A stretch of DNA of 64,000 bases, from positions 50,471,381 to 50,535,380 of the forward strand of contig CM022302.1 of the NCBI GenBank assembly GCA_011799875.1, given 5' to 3'. Positions 31,447-40,750 of the stretch are shown here, one piece after another (the first letter of the stretch is position 1; each line of letters starts with the position of its first letter). The position numbers and the translations under genes were made by a program. The stretch comes from Thinopyrum elongatum (taxonomy: Eukaryota; Streptophyta; Magnoliopsida; Poales; Poaceae). The notes beneath the pieces are model-generated. The model saw only the letters and a list, made by a program, of their open reading frames with translations, ran no database searches and was not told the DNA's origin.

Positions 31447-32345
31447 GGCCCTCGCTGTCCCTCTGGCGTGTGCACGGGTTGTTTCGTAATCGTACTACCA
31501 ACGTCCAGCTGACAGCTCAACACAAGCGCATGCTTTCACTACTCTGGCCACTTTTTGTGATGCGCACGCGTGGGAACTGGCAATGGCGCATGGTGTTTGT
31601 GTCGGTGACTTGGTAGAAACTACATGATTGCGATCTGCGTCAACTAGTACCCAACACCATTGTCATACTTGGGATGAAAGAGCAACAAAAACTCATGTCT
31701 GCCGCACCAGTTAACATCCTGAGGTCTCCCATGCTCACATTGGACTGAACAAAGAAACAAAAAACTCCACAACTCGCATGCCACATCTGGCAAATGCTCA
31801 CGAACGAACCCAACACTACCTAGAAGGTGTGCAGTGCAAGTCACTCTCCTCTCTGTCTTCAATTTCCCTCACTCTATTGAACCACAAGCCACTACAACCA
31901 TCTAGGTACTCCATTAGGAACCTTTATAGTTCCTAGATAGAGTCCCATTCCTTCTAGATAAAGAGATACTCTTTTTATAGTGTAGCTGCATCATAAATCT
32001 CCCGCAAAAAAAGAAAAGAAAAAACATCTGCATCCATATATCAGGGTCGGGGTTTTACAGAGAGAACTGGTGAAGTTCTGAACAAACAATAGCTCCTGCA
32101 CTAATTTTCTTTAGCCAATTCATGGCGACAACAATCAGCAAAGACCAAGTCGCACGTGGACTACGTACGGCGTGTATCTTCCACTTCCTCCTCTATCCAA
32201 GAGCTTGACAGCCTAGACATCCCCATCTTCAACAGAACTGGGGCGCTCATAGACCAGATTCTCTAATCAATAATATGTGCCACTTAAAATTGGTTAACCC
32301 AGTAAGGAAACAAGAAGAGGAAACTGAAAAGTAAAACAAACATAA
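31447..32345. repeat. Tandem duplication, unit 2
   Basis: Second copy of the unit at 30341-31320, diverged by substitutions and small indels, including an extra A-rich stretch near 32005-32025. No coding content supported. Confidence 0.85.
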
Positions 32346-32559
32346 TCGATGTGAGCAATATAGTGTGTGGCAGGGAGTAGTGTCCAATGATTTTATTTCA
32401 TCAAAAAAAGAATGGAGTGACCGGAAAGCTCAAGGTTAAAAAACATACGATATTAATTAGTACCAATTCAGAGTTCATCTCAGACTTAATCTTTGAGTTG
32501 AGGGTTCAAAACAAACTTTTCTCTATTAAATAGTACTCCAAAACTTGATCCTATCGGTT

Positions 32560-34010
32560 TGAAAACATGTTCATTAATTTTGAAAAAATTCAGCTATTTT
32601 GAAAAAAAATCAAAAATTTGAAGAGGTTCATTGATTTTTGAAAGAGAAGTCCATAGATTTGAACAAAATTCATTGAATTTGAAACCAAATCTTTAATTTC
32701 TAAAAATTTCATGCATTTTGTAAAAAATACTCATGGATTTGAAAATACACAAATTTTGAAGAAACCTTTGAATTTGCAAAAATTCCACACATTTAAAATA
32801 ATAAGTAAAAAGTAAAAGGAACAAGAAAAAAGAAAAAAAGAAAAATGCAAGTAAAAACCGTCCCAAAACCGACCAGCGAACCAAGAAACCCGGTCTGCAA
32901 TGCTTCCGGAAGCTTCCCAAAACTGGGGGCTTCTGGCGAACTGAAGAAATAAGAAAAGGAGAAAAAGAAGAAGTGCGAAGTTTTGGTGGACGGGTACATT
33001 GAAGGACTTTATTTCAGATGATTCAGAAATGATATTTTCAAGTTCTAGAAAAAAAGTTACATTGGAGGACTTCCTTTCAGATGATTCAAAAAGAAGGGGT
33101 GTGAAGTTCTATGAAAACTTATAACTATTCTCGGTGTATCCGTAAAATTTCGTTCAAAATACTATGATCGGCAAGTTGCACAAAAAACAAAATTCCAGCC
33201 CAACAACAACAAAAAATGGCCCATTTTCATTTACGTATTTTCTTGTATACACCACGTATGAAAGTACATTATTTTGAAATATTCCCTAAACGTGTTATAT
33301 ATGTATTTGTGGATGTACAAAAAATTAGATTTATGTAGAAATAGTTTTTTATAAAGTCCACCATGGAGTATGTTCTCTATGTACACGAGTTTAATTAGAA
33401 AAGAGAAAAAAAAAGGAAATTGTCTGGCCCAGCACAGAGAGGGGGGTGTGCCCTGCTTTGTGATTAAGGCTATACTGAGGGTGCCATATAGGAAATGCCC
33501 GATCGAAGGGCATTTCCTATTCGACACTTCACGCGCCCGTCCTGGTAGCTTTCGAACGGGCAACCTCCTGGTCCTTTGTGAGCTGCACGAACAAACGCAC
33601 CATCATCAGCTGATGTGGTGAATTACACCGTATTCTTTCTTTTCTTCTTTCTTCTATTTCCTTTATATTTTTTCTTGCTCCTTTTTTCTTTTTTATTGGA
33701 ACGCTTCTTTTCGGTTTTAATTCTTTTTCTTCTTCATTTCACTAATTAAAATGAAGTTTTTCAAAATCAATGATTTTTTTTCAAAATTGATGAACTTTTC
33801 TAAAATTGGTGAACTTCTTTTCAAAACGATGACCTTTTTTGAAAATCAAATGAACTAGTTCCAAAATCAGTGAACTTTTTATCAAATTCAATGAACATTT
33901 TCAAGAGAATTTTTTTGAAATTCGATGAACTTTTTCTTCAAATTCATGAAGTTTTTTCTAAATCCGTGAACTTTTTTGAATTCATGATTTTTTCAGGTTT
34001 TTTTCAAATG
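32560..34010. repeat. AT-rich foldback-like region
   Basis: The left arm (about 32560-32990) is rich in TTTGAA and AAGAAAAA words; the right arm (about 33630-34010) has the complementary TTCTTTTT and repeated TGAACTTTTT words. GGAACAAGAAAAAAGAAAAA in the left arm is partly matched by the complement of the right arm. A short direct repeat, ACATTG.AGGACTT followed by TTTCAGATGATTCA, occurs at 32996 and 33058. The centre has GGAAATGCCCGATCGAAGGG followed by CATTTCC, a small inverted repeat. It may be a foldback or Mutator-like element; exact ends not found. Confidence 0.4.
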
Positions 34011-34045
34011 ACATCGAGCAAACTAGAAAGATTTCAAGATCTATA

Positions 34046-34302
34046 TACCGTGGGCTAAATAGGTGCTCCCGCGAATAGGTGCCATTGAGCTTCCCTGGCG
34101 CGAATAGGTGCTCCCTGATCGAAGCTGGGAACCAAAGAACGACTGAACTAGTGGACTTTTTGGATGCGACCCGCTTAGACAGGGTAAGGCGCCCATTAGG
34201 AGCTCCCGGACTTCCTTACGAATCGGTTCAAGGAAGATATAGCATTTCTCAGTCAGTGGAACCTAGGGCTCTACAACTCTGCATGTACCGTGGGCTAAAT
34301 AG
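34046..34302. repeat. Segment bracketed by a 17-bp direct repeat
   Basis: TACCGTGGGCTAAATAG occurs at 34046-34062 and 34286-34302. The first copy abuts two AATAGGTGC words. The intervening sequence has an open frame (34079-34348) with GAPGLPYESVQGRYSISQSV and a composition unlike the AT-rich flanks. I cannot place it; an organelle-derived insert or a filler at a repaired break are possibilities. Confidence 0.45.
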
Positions 34303-34449
34303 CTCACAACCCAGAAAATATTTTTTTATGTCGAAGCCCATGAACTGAGTGAGATTTAAATTATTTTGAGCTAGCTAATGAGATTATTTTTTGAGAAACA
34401 AGTCGAGAGGGGCAGAGAGTTCATGCATTGCATTATAGAAGTAGAGAAT

Positions 34450-34720
34450 CACTACTAGGAAAACCCTTACTAGTAGCGCTGTTTTTTTTGCTATTAGTAG
34501 CGCTGGTAGACGCGCTACTGCTACGGCGCTACAGCTATTTTTTAGCAGTAGCACTTGTTTGCCCCAGCGCTACTGATAACAGAAGCTAGCAGTAGCGCTG
34601 TTCCATCCAGCGCTACTGATACTTATCTGCAGCGTGGGTATCTAGCCAGCGCTACTGTTATTTGAGTGCTGCCGGTAATCTTTACCCCCACGCCACTGCT
34701 AACTTTTGTAGTTTTTTTTT
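34450..34720. repeat. CACTA left terminal and subterminal repeats
   Basis: The terminal CACTACTAGG is followed by repeated words AGTAGCGCTG, CAGCGCTACTG and GCAGTAGC in both orientations up to about 34700. Such arrays are where TNPA-like proteins bind in En/Spm elements. Confidence 0.8.
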
Positions 34721-34961
34721 TGCGTTTTGGCTCTGTACATATTTAAACAGATCCACCATTTATACAATAACATACATATTCATTGAAAAGCAAGTGAGTC
34801 ATCGATGAGCCAAAGTTATTAGAAGTCTTGACATGTCTCAAGTATCTCATCATCATCAATCATGGTCGAACACATGTCTCGAAATAGCGTTACAAGTCAT
34901 TACAAGTTCCCAATACATGCTACTACATGGTCACATACTCATGTTTCATCATCTATGTAGA

Positions 34962-35219
34962 CTATGATATGACCGCATAGAAGACAAGAGCGATCACGAT
35001 GATCAAAAGCGGTATTATGTTGTAGTTTTTGCGGCGGCGCTGGTTCTGAATCCCCTGTTGTGCTATCAATCTCAAGTAACTAGCTTCGGCTTCCGCTCTG
35101 CTATCAAACCCTTTCTGGCTTCCACCCGAGAAGCCAGAGACTTGGGCCTGACACTCTGGCCACTCATCATACACACCTGGAACATGCCCTACATACACGG
35201 CATGCCACTTTCTCGCCAT
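34962..35219 (-). CDS. RNase H1-type hybrid-binding domain protein with C-terminal membrane helix
   Basis: An 85-residue frame with no defects, on the strand of the other CACTA genes and 236 bp past the ORF2 stop. Residues 4-48 match the RNase H1 N-terminal hybrid-binding domain (viroplasmin fold, PF01693): KWHAVYVGHVPGVYDEW, EC at 22-23, then QVSGFSGGSQKGF and SRAEAEASY. Trp20 and Lys36/Phe38 align with residues that contact RNA:DNA hybrids in animal RNase H1; the aligned position of one usual Tyr is His6. Residues 61-64 are RRRK and 67-85 are NIIPLLIIVIALVFYAVIS, a hydrophobic helix, so a tail-anchored protein is predicted. There is no RNase H catalytic domain. The ATG is at 35217-35219; a CAG|GT just upstream leaves open an upstream exon. 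It may bind hybrids or dsRNA at a membrane; its role in the transposon is unknown. Confidence 0.75.
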   Translation of the reverse strand: MARKWHAVYVGHVPGVYDEWPECQAQVSGFSGGSQKGFDSRAEAEASYLRLIAQQGIQNQRRRKNYNIIPLLIIVIALVFYAVIS

Positions 35220-35454
35220 CGTTGATCTATATACCTGTCAGAGATGCACATATATATATATATCATGAAGCGAATTCAACGAAACAGTTATGAAATAGAA
35301 GCAACATATATAGTAAACATAGTTAACAAATTTCATCGTACCGAAAGTAATTAACTAGAGCGCGGCACCATACATCTAATAGTTTCGTCGTACAGAGACA
35401 TTTCGAAGTTTCGTCGTACAGAAAGTAACAAGTAACTAAACACACACATTGTTT

Positions 35455-38400
35455 TTAAGCAGTGCACTCTTCCCATCTGTCCATATCCGGGAGGATGGAC
35501 CCAAGCTTAGTGAAAGGCGTCATGTCCTGACGCTGTAGGGCAATGCAGGTTCGGACGTCAGCTCGCGATATTGGGCCGCCGTAGAACGTCCCATTCTCTT
35601 CGAGGACATCTTTCATGATGATGGACGCAATTTCCTGCTGGATCCAAATCATTTCGAAGTTGATTATCCGCCACGGCTCCAAAGGCTTCGGCCCATCTCT
35701 GGATATGGGTATCGAATGAAGATTTCATGCAAAGTGATTGCACATCCCTTCTGTACTCCATCATTAGATGGATGACGTAGAATCCATCGTTCTCACTTCT
35801 TACCGGTTGCTGGAAGCAACAGAAGTCAGTCTTGTGGCCGAAACAGAGCCCGGCCTTATTTGTTTTTTTGCATTGGATGTAGCCACCCCGCATGCTGAAG
35901 CCCAGCATAGCTCTGTCCAGAACATACTTTATGTGTGTGTAATCTTTCTTCTGTATGTTCTTCGACGGGTCCAAATATAGAGCGCGGGAGTAACACGGGT
36001 AAAGAACGATGAGAACGGCACGACACCCCCCGCTGCGCAAAATACACGATCAAGTTAGCCTCCATGCGTGCAAAGTAATTATTGAAATGCACGAAAGGAA
36101 GTATGTGTTATAGTGCTATCCGCGGATGACTTACGAGGGATGATAAGGTAGGAGAATCGTTTCTTTGTCCTTATTGCTGACCAAGAATTCTTCGATGTAC
36201 TGACTCGCATATTGACGGTTGGCGTCGTTGATTGACAAGAAGCCCTCATGCATGTAGTATGGGTCCGCGACCGCAAGACCGGTGACTTGCTCTCTCCTGA
36301 CGATGTAGTTCATGTGCAGCGCATACAGGCGGACGAACGTAAAATCGAGTGTCCTCATTTGAAACATCTGGAAGATGTAATCAAATCGCAGGAAGAAGAA
36401 GTCCGCGGGGCATGTGTGGACGTATATCTTGCAACTGCTCGGCACATGAACCGTATAAAGTGGGTATCCTGGATCATCCGAGGCGAGGAGGCTTCTCTCT
36501 GTCGAAAGCACATGGTCATGGAGTCTCCTGAGATCCCCTGTTATGGCAGCTAGTGCATTCGCCGGTACCATTGGCTCTCCCGCGACATGGATTAATGACG
36601 CATGTTTCATCGGTACACTTTCAACCTTGGTCGAAGGCGGCTGGCTGCTAGAACCAACATTGCCAGCTTTATTGGATTTTCTCGCCGCCGGTCTCTTCCT
36701 TTGCTTCTTCTTGGTGGGCTCAGGTGCTAGTGGGTCTGTCAGACCCTCCCTGACCACCACCCCTAGTGTTGTCGGGCTCAGCATTGGATGACTCTGGCTA
36801 ATTAGTTGAGCTTGGGTGGAACCGGCATCTGGAGGCGTGTCCTGCGAGGATTGCATGAACAAAGACTTCTTGCACTCCCGAGGACGTTTCGGCTCTGGTA
36901 CATGCATCTCATATTCATATGGTTGACTCATTGTTACATCGTCGTCATAGCCGGTATTGAAATACTGGAGAGGGTCATCGGCCTCCTCCATGTCATGATC
37001 CATATCCTCTTCCATGGGGCAGATGGCATCATCTGCCGGAACGGTTGGCCCTCCTTCCTTGTGTCTCTCGATCTCAGCAGGCAGCACAGACGATGGTTGT
37101 ACTTGTGTAGGTGGGGTTGTGGTCATACCTTCCTGAGGTCCCGTTGGTGTGCTCCCGGCCACCTCGACATGAAGAAGATTTTTCGGCCACAGGATCGGCC
37201 AATTTTTGCATTGGCCAAGCTGCGTGGGGGTCTCGTCATCCTCTCCATCGGTCTGTATCGGACGAGGGAAACCCTCGTAGCCCGCTTTCACACTCGCCAC
37301 AGAGACCCTTAAGGCGTTATCAGGCATCTGCCGGTGGTGGAACAATCGATCCTTGGGCTTCACTATAGTACCCTTCCCCACATCCACCAACCCGCCCTTC
37401 ATGTGGTAAAGGAGGGTGCACGGAGTGGAGTCGGCCTACAAAGACATATACGTGCGGCGTCAGAGATCCAAAAAGAACGTCAACTGAAGATTAATTAATT
37501 AGTTGAGTTGATGAGGGTGCGACGCGTATTTACGGTGAGGGCATCGAGCTCAGCCAATGTCGACGGCCCGACATTCAAGCCAGAGACGGAGCTAGGGCTG
37601 TTGTGAGAGCTGGGTGCAGGAGCAGGTGCTGGAGTAGGTGCGGGTGCGGTTGCCATACTAGGTACGGGTATGGGTGCGGTGTTCATTGAGTTGCTCCCGG
37701 TGAAGCTGGGCATGGGAAAATCAGTTGGTGGCGCGTTTGGATTTTGTTGCACCCAGCTGACCACAGTTGGAATCAAGCTTGTAAAGGCAGCCACCATATC
37801 ATTTCTACAGGCAGCTACCGCTTCCTGGATTACCTCAGCTTTGACCTCAGCTTTGGTCTCAGCTTTTGTTTTCTCCATCGCCCGCGCCACCTTCTGGTCA
37901 ATAGTCACTTGACTGAACTTCTTTCTCTGTCTTTTAGCCTCGGGGTCCTTGTTATAATAGTACTTCCACGTGGTGCCATCCCCGGCGCCGTGCACACGTT
38001 CATATTGCGGCCGCTGGCCCGGCGGGTGTCCCATCATTATGTTCATGGCCCGGTTGAAAGGAGTGTCCCACTTGTACTTCACCGACGACTGAGTCGACTG
38101 AGTCGATGAGTCGCTTTCGGCTGCAAGCTTGTGTTGCTCTCTCTGCAAAATGGAGCGTGAATCGTTTACGAATGCGACTAGAATGTAGTAGACTTCATTG
38201 ATCAGAAGCTAATATGTAAGGTGGTAAAAGGATAATTACCAGTAATCTCATGAATTTCCTAGTCAGCCCGTCGGTGAAAAAAAATCTTTTTTTTGGGGTC
38301 CCACGAGAATCGGGCCCTGATGAAGTCGTGCTCCTGCTGGTCGGTGAACTCAGCCAATGGGTCTGGGATCCCCTGACGTTCACGTTCTGCGTCCTCCTTA

Positions 38401-39202
38401 GCCCACACAGGCCTCTTTCCCGTGTAACCACGACTTCCAAGGCGGTGGTTCCCCATGTTCTTTGCTTGCAGCTGCTTGCCTCTCTCCGACCTGGCCTTGG
38501 CAGCTTCTTCATTGCAAGTCTCCTTGAACTTTTCAAAGTCCTCTATCGTAATTTTCGGATTGTCTGCAACAATCTCGGCGTAGGTTTCATCGTCTACTTC
38601 AATCGCCTTTTTCACCCTAGTTTTCCAAGCGATCAATGCGTTGCTGAACTTCCCTAGGGCTTTGTTGTTGATTTTTTTCATGCCATCATCATCCCATGGG
38701 TCAACATCGTCTTTTCGACCGGGGAATAGTAATCTTGCGTGCAACCTAGTTAGGAGCAGCTTCTTCAAATTTTCATTCTTCCATATTTTCGTGGTGTTGA
38801 TGTTAGCTGTATCCCGTAGGATGCATGCTAGTTGGTTGCCGTAACACGCTGCCACTTCCCGCGGCTCTATTGGCTCGAACTCGCCAGGGTGCACCGCCGT
38901 GACCACCAGTCTTCCAGTGCCGAGCTCATTTGGGCGTCGTGTCCTCTTTTCCTTCTTTCCTTCACTGGCTTGGGAGGTCCCACCTTCCGTGCTATAGTTA
39001 GCAACATCATCAGCGCCAGTCTCAGTGCCGGTGTCGTTGGTTGCATCAGTGTCGGCGCCAGTGCCACCACCGTCGTCGTCCGTCATGACAAGGGGGTCCT
39101 GACACCCAGCTTGTTGTCTCTCTGATCCGCCAGAAAGTCGAGGCAGGCGTGTGCTTGACCTAATTGGGACTGAGAACCTCCGGCCTCATCGGTGTCGGTC
39201 AT
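35455..39202 (-). pseudogene. CACTA ORF2 gene (Transposase_24-like, peptidase-like C-terminus), four exons
   Basis: Predicted exons on the minus strand: 39202 to about 38239, 38142-37534, 37435-36135 and 36032-35455. Splice sites are GT/AG and the exon phases agree at the last two junctions. Exon 1 has an acidic Gly/Thr/Asp start, then RRPNELGTGRLVVTAVHPGE and KKLLLTRLHARLLFPGRK. Exon 2 has WDTPFNRAMNIMMGHPPGQR and TTWKYYYNKDPEAKRQRKKF, the plant transposase Ptta/En/Spm type. Exon 3 has LYHMKGGLVDVGKG and acidic linkers. Exon 4 has ALYLDPSKN and FCCFQQPVRSENDGFYVIHL, resembling an Ulp1/C48 peptidase C-terminus, but the Cys normally before GFY/GYY and the His before the first strand are not visible. 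Frameshifts lie at about 39085, at an A-run at 38281-38295 and near 35700. Confidence 0.8.
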
Positions 39203-39244
39203 GTTTCCTAGGGTTCAATGTCGTAGTCGTTTAATTATCGAGCT

Positions 39245-39355
39245 TTATATAATAAAGTGAATAATGACAAATCTCGAGCACTCGATATGTCCAACTTTCT
39301 AGCACAAGTCATGCCGAAATTCACGGAAAATTTCGGCATGACCTTTGCTAGAAAG
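39245..39355 (-). promoter_or_regulatory. ORF2 upstream region: TATA-like site and strong hairpin
   Basis: A hairpin with 27-bp arms (39295-39321 and 39329-39355, 25 of 27 paired; core CATGCCGAAATT) and a 7-base loop lies about 90 bp upstream of the ORF2 ATG. On the minus strand TTATTATATAAAGCTC (39242-39257) could be a TATA box between the hairpin and the ATG. If transcription starts further upstream, the hairpin would be in the leader RNA. Confidence 0.6.
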
Positions 39356-39430
39356 TGCACATATAGAGCGCCTGAAATTTGCCAGAATGGAAATGAATCA
39401 ACATTTCCGGCAAAACATAGGTCACTCGCA
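39329..39430 (-). repeat. Upstream block shared with the TNPD gene (copy at ORF2)
   Basis: About 100 bp alignable with 63523-63621. Shared words on the plus strand: CGGCATGACCTT, GAAATT.GCC, GAATTGAATC/GAAATGAATC.ACATTT, CGGCAAAACATAGG and CACTC/AACTC. Both copies lie upstream of a minus-strand CACTA gene in the same orientation. Confidence 0.75.
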
Positions 39431-40037
39431 ATCGGTTTCCCTGCAAATGACAATAAGCACTATGTGCAGAAGTAGCATTTCACTACCATCTGTCAACACT
39501 AGTAGAATGCAATAACTATGTGATGCAAGAACAAAGATATTCCCCACACAGCATCTCACAAGCAATGGAGCCACCAAGATCACCGAAATTTTATAATTTG
39601 TACTACTACTATGTAACAACCAAAGTCCAACATTTCATTTTAACAGCAACTCCAAATGGACTCCAATGGACATCATTTCATTTCATTTTATTTGAACTCC
39701 AAATACTTTAGCAACTCCAAATAGGAATCCAATGGACAACACAATTGCATTTCATTTTAACAGCAAGCATTTCAACAGTCTAACAAGCACTCTAACAAGC
39801 ATTTTAACAAGCACTCTAACCAGCATTGCCTAATCGCATATCCATAACCACTCTGCATATTATTTGGCTTATTAGTTTCTACTGGCTGTAGTGTGTATAT
39901 TCAAACATTGAGCAAAGCACCTTGCCGCCGGAGGAGCCAAGCACCTTGCGTCCGGGTGACGTTCCCGGCGTCCTTCTCCTCCTCGCCGAGCACCTTGCTT
40001 CCGGAGGAGCCGAACCTGCTGCAGAGAACATGGCCGG
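39431..40037. other. No gene seen; distal upstream region of ORF2
   Basis: AT-rich with repeated CATTTCATTTTAACAGCAA and ACAAGCACTCTAACAAGCAT words (about 39630-39825), then GC-rich sequence with AGCACCTTGC repeated three times (39917, 39940, 39990). Confidence 0.5.
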
Positions 40038-40046
40038 TCAGAGAGA

Positions 40047-40110
<64 letters not shown>

Positions 40111-40115
40111 GACTG
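40038..40115 (+). repeat. GA microsatellite
   Basis: A nearly pure (GA)n tract with a few interruptions, followed by duplicated GGGGGAGGGGCGCCGGCCGG units at about 40118 and 40154. It sits in the position of a promoter or leader upstream of ORF2. Confidence 0.9.
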
Positions 40116-40423
40116 CTGGGGGGAGGGGCGCCGGCCGGTGGAGGGGACTGCTCGGGGGAGGGGCGCCGGCCGGTGGAGGGGACAGCTCGGGGGAGTGGCG
40201 GCACGGGGGGTGGGGCCTGGCCGGGGGGTGGACCTATGGGGACGGGGGTGGCAAGGGGGGAGGGAGTGTCGGGGCGGCCAGCTGTGGCCGGCGTCAGGGT
40301 CAGGTGCGGCGCGCGTCGACGGTGGCGTGGGCGGGTGCGGCGTCGGCGGTGGCGTGGGAGAGGGGATCGGATCGAGCGAGAGTGAGAGAGAGAGAGGAAA
40401 GAGATGTGTGCTATCTAAGCAAC

Positions 40424-40550
40424 TTAGCTATAGCGCGGCGTGGCAAAACGCGCTATTGCTAAGTTAGCTATAGCGCGGGGCAGCAAAACGCACTATAGCT
40501 AAGTTAGCTATAGCGCTGCCCCAGCACAAACCGCACTACTGCTAACTTTT
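40424..40550. repeat. Internal 40-bp tandem repeats resembling CACTA subterminal repeats
   Basis: TTAGCTATAGCGC occurs at 40424, 40464 and 40504, exactly 40 bp apart, with GCAAAACGC.CTAT.GCTAAG between copies. The array ends GCACTACTGCTAACTTTTTC, close to ACTGCTAACTTTTGTAG at the inner edge of the left terminal region (near 34696). It lies between the 3' end of the transposase gene and the upstream region of ORF2, where terminal-type repeats are not expected. Confidence 0.8.
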
Positions 40551-40750
40551 TCTTTTATTTTTATTTTTCTTTTTCTTTTTCATATTCCACAAACTTCCTT
40601 CCTTTTTGTTTTTATTTTTCTTTCATTTCTTTCATTGGAGCAATACCACTGTTACCCTCCGGATAATAATTAGTATAATATATATTACATCATTTGACCG
40701 CTAACGGCGGTATACAAAATAGACACACACAAAATTTGTGGATTAGTTTG

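Noticed and set aside
34079..34348. 89-codon frame between the 17-bp repeats as a gene
   Set aside because: No domain or context; kept only as a composition anomaly.
36248..37368. Plus-strand frames of 80-168 codons opposite CACTA ORF2
   Set aside because: Antisense shadows of the minus-strand exons, which have family motifs and consistent splice phases.
39893..40467. Plus-strand frames of about 190 codons across the GA microsatellite
   Set aside because: Low-complexity translation (Arg/Glu repeats) without a domain.
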